Shown here in pieces: positions 6,901-13,580 of a stretch of DNA of 19,357 nt. A program made the translations under genes and the position numbers. Within the stretch, counting starts at the first letter, position 1; each line of letters starts with the position of its first letter. The notes below the pieces were generated by a model. That model was given only the letters and a program-made list of their open reading frames with translations, was not told the DNA's origin and did no database searches. This DNA is from JBKPIY01 sp046730475. Lineage in GTDB: Bacteria; Actinomycetota; Thermoleophilia; Solirubrobacterales; 70-9. The stretch is taken from the NCBI GenBank assembly GCA_046730475.1, contig JBKPIY010000030.1:1-19357 (forward strand), read 5' to 3'.

Positions 6901-7295
6901 GACCCCGGCTTGTAGACCATCACGACCAGCAGGGCGACGACGAACAGGGTCCGCAGCCAATGCATCAGTGCCGCCCGGGAATCGACCGCGACCGGGCCGC
7001 CGTCGGCGCTCGGCTGCACCGCCCGGCTCGTCTCCGTCCCCGTCCCGGTGGCGAGCGCCCAGAGCACGACCGCGGCGATGATCCACCCGTCGTAGATCTT
7101 GTAGGCGTCGAGGTAGAGCGCCAGCCAGATCCCGAGGATGAGGGTCCCGGCCCCGCCGAGCCCCCAGAGGATCTCCGCGACAAGGCGCGCCCTGCGGTTG
7201 ACGGGAGCGCCGAGGACGAAGGCGCTGTAGATCGCCACCCCGCTGAAGATGAAGAAACCCGACAGGACGTGGAAGAACAGCAGGGCGTGATACAT
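6897..7295 (-). CDS. Small integral membrane protein, DUF2269-like, first gene of a coupled pair
   Basis: A 132-residue protein with about four predicted helices, starting ALLFFHVLSGFFIFSGVAIYSA. This FHxLSG...SG opening recalls DUF2269 family membrane proteins. A helix near LWGLGGAGTLILGIWLALYL is followed by DAYKIYDGWIIAAVVLWALA, a loop, and a final helix FVVALLVVMVY. The ATG at 7295 has a TAGGAT -10 box 9 bases upstream on the - strand, so this is the promoter-proximal gene. It overlaps the next gene by 4 bases. It is divergent from the aldo/keto reductase across a 54-base intergenic region. Function unknown. Confidence 0.78.
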   Translation of the reverse strand: MYHALLFFHVLSGFFIFSGVAIYSAFVLGAPVNRRARLVAEILWGLGGAGTLILGIWLALYLDAYKIYDGWIIAAVVLWALATGTGTETSRAVQPSADGGPVAVDSRAALMHWLRTLFVVALLVVMVYKPGS

Positions 7296-7304
7296 CCGGC
7301 CCGC

Positions 7305-7310
7305 ATCCTA
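7305..7310 (-). promoter_or_regulatory. -10 element of the membrane protein pair
   Basis: TAGGAT on the - strand lies 9 bases before the ATG at 7295. It sits opposite the TAGAGT at 7338-7343 that serves the divergent gene. Confidence 0.45.
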
Positions 7311-7337
7311 TGCCGCCGGCCGACGCGCTCGCCGCGG

Positions 7338-7343
7338 TAGAGT
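7338..7343 (+). promoter_or_regulatory. -10 element of the aldo/keto reductase gene
   Basis: TAGAGT ends 6 bases before the GTG at 7350, with no ribosome binding site between. This fits a leaderless transcript. Confidence 0.5.
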
Positions 7344-7349
7344 CGGCGC

Positions 7350-8342
7350 GTGCGCTACCGGCGGCTGGGGGACAGCGACATCGAGGTCTCTGAGATCTCG
7401 CTCGGCTCCTGGCTCACCTACGGGGTCGGGGTCGAGCGCGACCAGACCGAGGCCTGCACCCGGGCGGCGTTCGACGTCGGGATCAACTTCTTCGACACTT
7501 CCAACATCTACGGCGCCGGCGCGGCAGAGGCCGCGTGGGGGGAGATCCTCTCCGATTTCGACCGAGACTCCTACGTGCTCGCGACCAAGGTCTTCTTCCA
7601 GATGTCGGAGACCGACAAGGGCCTCTCGCGCGAGCAGATCCACAAGCAGCTCGACGCCTCGCTGAAGCGGCTGCGGACGGACTACGTGGACCTCTACCAA
7701 TGCCACCGGTTCGACGTCGGCACGCCGATCGAGGAGACGATGGAGGCGCTCACCGAGGTGGTCGAGGCCGGCAAGGTGCGCGAGATCGGCTTCAGCGAGT
7801 GGACGCCCGAGCAGATCAGGGCGGCGCTCGAGGTTCCGGGAACGCGCAAGTTCGTCTCCTCCCAGCCCCAGTACAACATGATCTGGCGGGCGCCCGAGGC
7901 CGAGGTGTTCGAGCTCTGCGCCGCCGACGGGATCTCGCAGATCGTCTGGTCGCCGCTCGCCCAGGGCGTGCTCACGGGCAAGTACACCCCCGGGGCCAAG
8001 CCGCCGGCCGGCAGTCGCGCCACCAGCGAGGAGATGGGGTGGGCGATCGATCGCTACATGGAGGAGGCGACCCTGGAGGCCGTGGGGCGGCTGCGGCCGA
8101 TCGCCGAGGGCGCGGGCCTGACCATGGTCCAGATGGCGCTCGCCTGGGTGCTGCGCCGCGACGAGCTCGCCTCGGCGATCATTGGCGCCTCGCGACCCGA
8201 GCAGGTGCACGCCGACGCCGAGGCCTCGGGAGTCGAGCTCTCCGACGACGTGCTCGAGGCGATCGACGAGGCGCTCGACGGGGTGATTGTCCAAGGGCCG
8301 CGGCTGGCGGGCTTCGCCGCGGAGGGCGTGAAGCACCGCTAG
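7350..8342 (+). CDS. Aldo/keto reductase family oxidoreductase
   Basis: A 330-residue (alpha/beta)8-barrel NADPH-dependent reductase. The catalytic tetrad is visible: D49 and Y54 in FFDTSNIYGAG, K80 in LATKVFF and H119 in YQCHRFD. The C-terminal IIGASRPEQV segment is the usual cofactor phosphate-binding region. PLAQGVLTGKY and the overall length place it with the potassium-channel-beta / YghZ-like AKR group, which reduces aldehydes and methylglyoxal-type carbonyls; the substrate here is not known. The start is GTG, giving MRYRRLGDSDIEVSEISLG, the standard N-terminus. It is transcribed alone and converges on the LLM oxidoreductase gene with a 31-base gap. Confidence 0.93.
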   Translation: MRYRRLGDSDIEVSEISLGSWLTYGVGVERDQTEACTRAAFDVGINFFDTSNIYGAGAAEAAWGEILSDFDRDSYVLATKVFFQMSETDKGLSREQIHKQLDASLKRLRTDYVDLYQCHRFDVGTPIEETMEALTEVVEAGKVREIGFSEWTPEQIRAALEVPGTRKFVSSQPQYNMIWRAPEAEVFELCAADGISQIVWSPLAQGVLTGKYTPGAKPPAGSRATSEEMGWAIDRYMEEATLEAVGRLRPIAEGAGLTMVQMALAWVLRRDELASAIIGASRPEQVHADAEASGVELSDDVLEAIDEALDGVIVQGPRLAGFAAEGVKHR

Positions 8343-8373
8343 ACGCTTGATCTCACGCCGGCGCCGCTGGCGC

Positions 8374-9237
8374 TCAGCCGCCGGCCGAGGCGTAGGCCTC
8401 GATCCGGGCGGTCCACTCGTCCAGCTTCGCCTCGGTGTCCCCGCGGTCGTTGCTTGCACGGGCGCGGAGCACGTGTACGCACCGGGTCACCCCGGCGGCC
8501 TCGTAGCGCTCGAGCCGCTGCGGCTCCTTCGGCGGGATCTGGAGGGTGACCGGGATCGGATCTCGGCCCGCAGCCGAGGCGAGCCGCCCGAGCTCCTCGA
8601 CCCGGGCGATGAATGAGTCGTCGTCGCCGATCCGGTTCGGGAACCAGGCGTCGCCGAAGGCGACCACCCGCTCGAGCACCTTTGGCGCGTTGCCGCCGAC
8701 CAGCACCGGCGGCCCGCCCTCCTGGAGCGGCTTCGGCCACGAGTGGATCCGCTCGAAGTCGACATAGCGGCCGTGGTAGGAGGCTTCCTCCTCGGACCAG
8801 ATCGCCCGCATCGCCTCGACCCGCTCACGCATCAGCCCGAACCTCCGGCTCGGGTCGGTGCCGTGGTTTCGCATCTCCTCGAGGTTCCACCCGGCGCCGA
8901 CCCCGAACAGAAAGCGCCCGCCCGAGAGCCGGTCGAGCGAAGCGACCTCCTTCGCGGTCGTGATCGGGTCGCGCTCGACGATCAGGCAGATCGCCGTCCC
9001 CACCCGGAGCCGCCCGGTCGCCGCCGCCGCACTCGTCAAGGCGACGAAGGGGTCGTAGATCCGGAAGTACTCCCGGGGGAGATCGCCGCCGGCCGGGTAA
9101 GGCGTCTCGCGGTCCGCGGGGATGTGGGTGTGCTCGGTGACGAAGAAGCTCTCGAACCCCCGCTCCTCGCACATCCGCGCCAGCGCCGCCGGCTCCACCG
9201 ACTCGTCGGTTGGGAAATAGCTGACCCCGAAGTCCAC
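8374..9237 (-). CDS. LLM-class F420-dependent oxidoreductase
   Basis: A 287-residue luciferase-like TIM barrel. Typical segments are MCEERGFESFFVTEHTHIP, LRVGTAICLIVERDPITTAKEVASLD, the family signature SGGRFLFGVGAGWN, and RVEAMRAIWSEEEASYHGRY followed by PVLVGGNAPKVLERV. This pattern fits the F420-using actinobacterial subfamily (TIGR03619-like) rather than FMN luciferases. Such enzymes reduce or oxidise small organics with F420H2, and the substrate is unknown. The start is GTG at 9237; a GAGGAT box lies 6 bases upstream on the - strand and could act as a -10 element or as a purine-rich ribosome binding site. The gene is divergent from the molybdoenzyme gene. Confidence 0.92.
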   Translation of the reverse strand: MDFGVSYFPTDESVEPAALARMCEERGFESFFVTEHTHIPADRETPYPAGGDLPREYFRIYDPFVALTSAAAATGRLRVGTAICLIVERDPITTAKEVASLDRLSGGRFLFGVGAGWNLEEMRNHGTDPSRRFGLMRERVEAMRAIWSEEEASYHGRYVDFERIHSWPKPLQEGGPPVLVGGNAPKVLERVVAFGDAWFPNRIGDDDSFIARVEELGRLASAAGRDPIPVTLQIPPKEPQRLERYEAAGVTRCVHVLRARASNDRGDTEAKLDEWTARIEAYASAGG

Positions 9238-9297
9238 CCCCCGATCCTCTCATTGCGAGGCCGCTTTGGCGGTGCCGGCCGCCCACCTGATTCGAGC

Positions 9298-9303
9298 TAG
9301 CCT
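9298..9303 (+). promoter_or_regulatory. -10 element of the molybdoenzyme operon
   Basis: TAGCCT lies 11 bases before the ATG at 9315. A short GCAGGG in between may help ribosome binding. Confidence 0.4.
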
Positions 9304-9314
9304 CCGCGGCAGGG

Positions 9315-9929
9315 ATGAGCGAGGAATTCGTCTCACGCGGCTTCAGTGGCAAGCGGCGAACCCCCGGGGAGCTCGCCGAGCGCCTGCCCCCCGGGCAATA
9401 CGCCGAGCAGGGCTTCCCCGTCCTGACCGCCGGGCCGACCCCCGACGTGCCGCCCGAGAAGTGGCGGTTCCGGATCGACGGGATGGTGGCCGAGCCGAGG
9501 GAGTGGGGCTGGGGGGAGTTCACTGGGCTTCCGTTCGAGTCCGTGCCCTGCGACATCCATTGCGTCACCAAGTGGTCGAAGCTCGGGACCAGCTTCGGCG
9601 GGGTCTCGGTCGACACCTTGCTCGACCAGGTCGAGCCGCTCGGCGCCTTCGCGATGGCGCACTCCTACGGCGGCTACACGACCAACCTCCCGGTCGAGGA
9701 TCTTCTCGACGGGAAGGCGTGGGTGGTGTGGGAGCACGAGGGCGAGCCTCTTCCCCGCGAGCACGGAGGCCCCGCCCGGCTGCTGGTGCCGCACCTCTAC
9801 TTCTGGAAGAGCGCCAAGTGGGTCGCCGGCCTCCGGATCATGGACCACGACGAGCCCGGCTTCTGGGAGTCGAACGGCTACCACAACCGTGGCAATCCCT
9901 GGCGCGAGGAGCGCTATTGGACCGACTGA
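9315..9929 (+). CDS. Sulfite-oxidase-like molybdopterin-dependent oxidoreductase
   Basis: A 204-residue protein made almost entirely of the oxidoreductase molybdopterin-binding (sulfite oxidase / YedY-type) domain. C83 in CDIHCVTKWS is the expected molybdenum-ligating cysteine. It is followed by WSKLGTSFGGVSV, HSYGGYTTNLPVEDLL and the GGPARLLVPHLYFWKSAKWV segment typical of the family. There is no Tat signal and no dimerisation domain, so it is a short cytoplasmic form. Homologues in actinobacteria are called sulfite-oxidase-like, and the true substrate is open. The stop overlaps the start region of the reductase gene downstream, which suggests electron transfer between the two products. Confidence 0.92.
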   Translation: MSEEFVSRGFSGKRRTPGELAERLPPGQYAEQGFPVLTAGPTPDVPPEKWRFRIDGMVAEPREWGWGEFTGLPFESVPCDIHCVTKWSKLGTSFGGVSVDTLLDQVEPLGAFAMAHSYGGYTTNLPVEDLLDGKAWVVWEHEGEPLPREHGGPARLLVPHLYFWKSAKWVAGLRIMDHDEPGFWESNGYHNRGNPWREERYWTD

Positions 9930-10636
9930 TCCCCTCCCAGGTCGCGCCCGGCGGCTGGCAGATCGGCACCGTCACGGCGATCAGGCCCGAGACTCCTCGG
10001 ATGAAGTCGTTTCGGATCGGGCTGCCGATGTGGATGCCGCACCTCCCGGGCCAGCATTACGACGTCCGCCTCACCGCCCCCGACGGCTATCGCGCCCAGC
10101 GCTCCTACTCGGTCGCCTCCTCGCCGCTCGACGAGGGCGAGGTCGAGCTCACCATCGACCGCCTGGACGGGGGCGAGGTCTCCCCCTACTTCCACGACGT
10201 CGTCGTCGAGGGCGATCGGGTCGAGGTCCGCGGGCCGTTCGCCTCCTACTTCGTCTGGCGGGGCGAGGAGCCGGTCCTGCTGGTGGGCGGCGGCTCCGGG
10301 GTGGTGCCGCTGGTGGCCATGCTCCGTCACCGCCGCCGGACGATGCCGGAGCTTCCGATGCGGCTCCTCTACTCGGTCCGCGGCGCCGAGGACGCCGCCT
10401 TCGCCGCCGAGCTCGGCGAGGAGACCGCCCTCACCTACACCGGCGAGGCCCCGGCCGGCTGGGAGGGCCACACCGGCAGGATTGACGCCGACCTGGTCGG
10501 CTCGGTGGCCTTCGAGATGGGCCCAGCCTTCGTCTGCGGTTCGAACGGGTTCGTCGAGGCGGCGGCCGGCCTGCTGATGGAGGCGGGGTACGAGCCCCAC
10601 CGGATCCTCACCGAGCGTTTCGGACCGACCGGATAG
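9917..10636 (+). CDS. Ferredoxin-reductase-like FAD/NAD(P)-binding oxidoreductase
   Basis: A 239-residue FNR-superfamily protein. The FAD-binding motif is RSYS (62-65), the NAD(P)-binding loop is GGGSGVVP (124-131), and the C-terminal CGS motif begins at C207 with ILTERFG at the end. There is no 2Fe-2S domain, so it needs a separate partner. The best start is TTG at 9917, preceded by GAGGAG with good spacing and overlapping the 3' end of the molybdoenzyme gene. The frame is open further upstream but only antisense-like sequence lies there. It likely passes electrons between NAD(P)H and the molybdoenzyme encoded just before it. Confidence 0.88.
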   Translation: MDRLIPSQVAPGGWQIGTVTAIRPETPRMKSFRIGLPMWMPHLPGQHYDVRLTAPDGYRAQRSYSVASSPLDEGEVELTIDRLDGGEVSPYFHDVVVEGDRVEVRGPFASYFVWRGEEPVLLVGGGSGVVPLVAMLRHRRRTMPELPMRLLYSVRGAEDAAFAAELGEETALTYTGEAPAGWEGHTGRIDADLVGSVAFEMGPAFVCGSNGFVEAAAGLLMEAGYEPHRILTERFGPTG

Positions 10637-10993
10637 TCGGGGGGGCTACGCCAAAGGCCGGCCGCGGGCGCCCAGATAGCGGGATCGGCACTGGGGCGCC
10701 GGCTCGTGTTCTCCGAATTCCCGATAGGGAAGCCGCGCCGCGCCGTGACCGCGGAGCCGAGCCGTTCGGTGGACGCGGCCTGGGCGGGGTCCGCGTTGGG
10801 CCGGGTCGCGGTCACGGCGACGACGAATCAACAGGCGTCGAGGCCGTCCTGGCCTGAAGGCTTCACTCTACCCGGTTCTGTGGATGCTCCAACCGCCCCG
10901 TACGCCGCAAACTGGGCGAAGTTCGCCGTGAAGGCGGCGAACGCTCGGCCCCAGTCGAATGGCTCCGGTCCCGGACGCGGGGACGCGCCCCGC
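10637..10993. other. Gene-free convergent interval rich in inverted repeats
   Basis: No convincing coding sequence is seen between the convergent reductase and hydrolase-fold genes. The interval holds a small hairpin TTCCC-GATA-GGGAA (10718-10731) and a perfect 13-bp inverted repeat, CGCCGTGACCGCG (10741-10753) against CGCGGTCACGGCG (10807-10819). It also has a 7-bp hairpin GTTCGCC/GGCGAAC (10921-10942) that could terminate either convergent transcript. Confidence 0.6.
10921..10942. terminator. Hairpin between convergent genes, possible terminator
   Basis: GTTCGCC and GGCGAAC form a perfect 7-bp stem around an 8-base loop, 52 bases past the stop of the hydrolase-fold gene on the - strand. 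There is no T-run, so termination is only a suggestion. Confidence 0.35.
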
Positions 10994-11729
10994 CTAGGTG
11001 GTCCAGTCCCGGTCGAGTTCGGCGCAGAAATCGCGCAGCGCCTCCGCGAAGGCGGGGCTGACGCTGCACTTCACCGGGGTCGAGACCACCTTGGCCTCGG
11101 GGAAGGCGGCGATGGCCCGCTTGAAGCCCTCCTCGGTCCACGCGAGACAGCCCTCGTGCTCGGCGAGCAGAAGCGGCCGGTCGAGGTCGCGCAGGACCGG
11201 CTCGAGGTTCACCCCGGCCGCGCTCATCACCGACGGCAGGTAGGCGATCGTCATCTCCTTCGGGACCCGGCGAAGGTACTCGTCGGCCGTCTCGTCGTCG
11301 TAGGCGTCCTGGGTGAGCTGGGTGAGGTGGCGCACGTAGGTCCGGTAGTCCATCTGCGCCAGGCTCGTGAACGCCGACATCACCTCCTCGTTCAGGCTGG
11401 GGGTCCCCAGCGAGAGGCAGGCGTGGCCATAGGCGAGGCCTGCCACCCGCTCGGGGTCGGCCGCCGCCACCAGGACGGCCGTGAACCCCCCGAACTCATC
11501 GCCGACGATCACGCAGCGTTCGCAGCCGAGGCGCTCCAACTCCGCGACGCCGCGAGCGACGAGCGCCTCCCGCCCGGGGCGCTTCGCCGCCGGCTCGTCG
11601 CCGACCCCGGCGGCGTCGTAGGAGGCGACCTCGGCCCACTCCTCCAGCAGCGGCCGGATCCGCCACTCGATCTCGGTGAGGGTGGGAACGAGGAGGAGGC
11701 GCGGGCGGGCGATTGACCGAGTCTGCCAT
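10994..11729 (-). CDS. Alpha/beta-hydrolase-fold protein lacking catalytic residues; N-terminal frameshift suspected
   Basis: The - strand frame encodes an alpha/beta-hydrolase fold: RLLLVPTLTEIEW (first strand), VASYDAAGVGDEP, CVIVGDEFGGFTAV (nucleophile elbow), RPLLLAEHEG (acid strand) and VVSTPVKCSVSPAFAEALRDF (histidine region). The elbow is GDEFG, with Glu where Ser, Asp or Cys is normal, and the histidine position reads KCS instead of GHS. The classic triad is therefore absent. The frame has no ATG, GTG or TTG before the first strand: only TTG 11539 lies inside, which would delete two core strands. An ATG at 11729 (MADSVNRP) is in another frame, and loss of one base in the C/G repeat near 11700-11712 would join it to the body. 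So this is either a 1-base sequencing error, a recent frameshift, or an unusual start. It is divergent from marR. Confidence 0.6.
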
Positions 11730-11751
11730 CGGTGGAGGCCGACCGAAGTGG

Positions 11752-11777
11752 TTTGCTAAACTAATTAGCGAGGCAAA
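11752..11777. promoter_or_regulatory. AT-rich nested inverted repeat, probable MarR operator
   Basis: GCTAA-ACTAA-TTAGC (11755-11769) is a perfect palindrome, and outer TTTGC (11752-11756) pairs with GCAAA (11773-11777). It is conspicuously AT-rich against its surroundings and lies just before the MarR start, in the divergent promoter region. Autoregulation by the adjacent MarR protein, with control of both directions, is inferred. Confidence 0.55.
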
Positions 11778-11783
11778 TCACAT

Positions 11784-12239
11784 TTGAGCGAGCAACCGAC
11801 AACAATCACGCCTATTAACGACGTCGAGCTTCCCGCGCGCCTGCGGCTCGCGATCACCCGGATGGCTCGGCGCCTCCGCCAGGAGGCCGGCACCGATCTC
11901 GGTCCCTCCCAGATGGCCGCCCTGGCGACGATCGATCGCCACGGGCCCCTCGCTCCGAGCGAGCTCGCCGACCGGGAGCGGATCAAGCGCCCGACCGCGA
12001 CCAGGATCCTGGCCGCGCTCGCCGACGCGGGGCAGGTCGAGCGGATCCGCGACCCGGCGGACGGTCGCTCGGCGATCGTCAGCGCGACCCCGGCGGGACG
12101 CGCGCTTCTGAAGCGGCTGCGCCAGCGCAAGACCGCGTATCTCGCCACCCGCCTCCGGGAGCTGCCCGCTGAGGACCTGGCGGCGCTGGAGCGCGCCACC
12201 GAGGTGATCGAGCGGCTGCTGGAGGGGGAGCGCCGATGA
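11784..12239 (+). CDS. MarR-family transcriptional regulator
   Basis: A 151-residue winged-helix protein. The recognition part is SELADRERIKRPTATRILAALADAGQVERI, followed by the wing DPADGRSAIVSATPAGRALL, the hallmark of MarR proteins. N- and C-terminal helices for dimerisation flank it (LRLAITRMARRLRQEAG and LAALERATEVIERLL). The start is TTG at 11784 with a purine-rich AGCGAGG about 10 bases upstream. Its TGA overlaps the ATG of the MFS gene (ATGA), so the two are one translationally coupled operon. It likely represses this exporter operon until a small aromatic or lipophilic ligand binds. Confidence 0.93.
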   Translation: MSEQPTTITPINDVELPARLRLAITRMARRLRQEAGTDLGPSQMAALATIDRHGPLAPSELADRERIKRPTATRILAALADAGQVERIRDPADGRSAIVSATPAGRALLKRLRQRKTAYLATRLRELPAEDLAALERATEVIERLLEGERR

Positions 12240-13474
12240 GCGAGGCCCTCGGGCGCTCCTTCGCCTCCCTGCGCATCCCCAACTACCGTCGCTACTTCTT
12301 CGGCGCGCTGGTCTCGATCTCCGGCAACTGGATGCAGACGGTGGCCGAGATCTGGGTCGTCCTCACGCTGACCGGAAGCGGCATCGCCATCGGGGCGACC
12401 ACCGCGCTTCAGTTCCTGCCACTGCTCCTGGTCGGCGCCTGGGGCGGGCTGATCGCCGACCGGGTTCCGAAGCGGAGCCTGCTGATGCTGACGCAGACCC
12501 TGCACATGGTCGCCCCGGTGACCATGTTCGGGCTCGCCGTCGCGGGTCTCCTCTCGGCGCCGGCCGTGTTCGGCCTCGTCTTCGTCCGCGGCCTTGTGAA
12601 CGCGGTCGACTTCCCAACCCGGCAGGCCTTCGTCTCCGAGATGGTCGGCTCCAACCGGGTGGTGAACGCGGTCAGCCTCAACAGCGTCCTCGTCCACTCC
12701 GCCCGGATCATCGGTCCCGCCCTCGCCGGGGTCCTGATCGCGACGGTCGGTGTGGAGCCGTGCTTCGCGCTGAACGCCGCCAGCTTCGCGGTGATGGTCC
12801 TCGCCCTCGCCCGGATGGACGCGGATGCGCTCGAGCCTGCCGAGGTCGCGCCGCGGGAGCCGCGCGCCGTCCGGGCCGGACTTCGCTACGTCCGCTCCTC
12901 TCCCCAGCTCTGGATCCCGCTGGCGCTGATGGCCGTGGTCGGCACCCTCGGCTACAACTTCCAGTCGGTCCTGCCCCTGCTCGCGCGGTTCACGTTCGAC
13001 GGTGGCGCCTCGGCTTACGCCGCCCTCGTCACCGCGATGGGAATCGGGGCGGTGGTCGGCGCCCTCACAACCGGCGCCCGCGGCAGGGTCAGTCCGGCGC
13101 TCCTCGCCGGCGCCGCGATCGGGTTCGGGGCGCTCTCGCTGCTGGCCGCCGGGATGCCGACCCTCGCCACCGAGATGCTCGCCCTGGCGCCACTCGGGGC
13201 GGCGACCGTGACCCTGGCGGCGACCGTCAACTCCTCCCTCCAGCTCGCCGCCGAGCCATCGATGCGCGGCCGGGTGATGGCTCTCTACTCAGTCGTCTTC
13301 CTCGGCTCGACCCCGATCGGCGGCCCCCTCGCGGGATGGCTGTCGGAGGCGGTCGACCCCCGCGCCGCCCTCGTCCTCGCCGGGCTGAGCGCCCTCCTGG
13401 CGGGGCTCCTCGCCCGGGTCGCCTTCGAGCGGGTCGCCCACCTCACCGCCGACGTCACGCCCCACCCCGCCTGA
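12236..13474 (+). CDS. MFS transporter, probable drug/metabolite exporter
   Basis: A 412-residue major facilitator protein with about twelve hydrophobic segments. It opens with SFASLRIPNYRRYFFGALVSISGNWMQ, and its loop 2-3 motif GLIADRVPKR is the MFS signature. The second half begins near SPQLWIPLALMAVVGTLGYN. The sequence style (RNYR..F.G...S..G.WMQ, FVRGLVNAVDFPTRQAF) matches the EntS-like MFS_3 / DHA3 group of proton-driven exporters. The ATG overlaps the marR stop and is preceded by GGAGGGGG. Regulation by MarR is expected from the coupling. The substrate cannot be told from sequence. Confidence 0.93.
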   Translation: MSEALGRSFASLRIPNYRRYFFGALVSISGNWMQTVAEIWVVLTLTGSGIAIGATTALQFLPLLLVGAWGGLIADRVPKRSLLMLTQTLHMVAPVTMFGLAVAGLLSAPAVFGLVFVRGLVNAVDFPTRQAFVSEMVGSNRVVNAVSLNSVLVHSARIIGPALAGVLIATVGVEPCFALNAASFAVMVLALARMDADALEPAEVAPREPRAVRAGLRYVRSSPQLWIPLALMAVVGTLGYNFQSVLPLLARFTFDGGASAYAALVTAMGIGAVVGALTTGARGRVSPALLAGAAIGFGALSLLAAGMPTLATEMLALAPLGAATVTLAATVNSSLQLAAEPSMRGRVMALYSVVFLGSTPIGGPLAGWLSEAVDPRAALVLAGLSALLAGLLARVAFERVAHLTADVTPHPA

Positions 13475-13530
13475 TCCAGGGGAGCGAGGCCGGCGAATCG
13501 ACCACGCGCGCGCAGCCGACGCCCCATCGC

Positions 13531-13536
13531 TAGAGT
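13531..13536 (+). promoter_or_regulatory. -10 element of the FAD oxidoreductase gene
   Basis: TAGAGT lies 44 bases before the GTG at 13581. Unlike most genes here this one has a leader and a strong Shine-Dalgarno sequence (AGGAGGAGAAG) before the start. Confidence 0.45.
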
Positions 13537-13580
13537 GCCGCGCCGGGGGGAGCCGCAACTCTCGAGGACAGGAGGAGAAG

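Noticed and set aside
10706..11716. A 336-codon + strand frame over the gene-free gap and the hydrolase-fold gene
   Set aside because: Most of it is antisense to the recognised hydrolase fold, and the part in the gap shows no domain or start signal.
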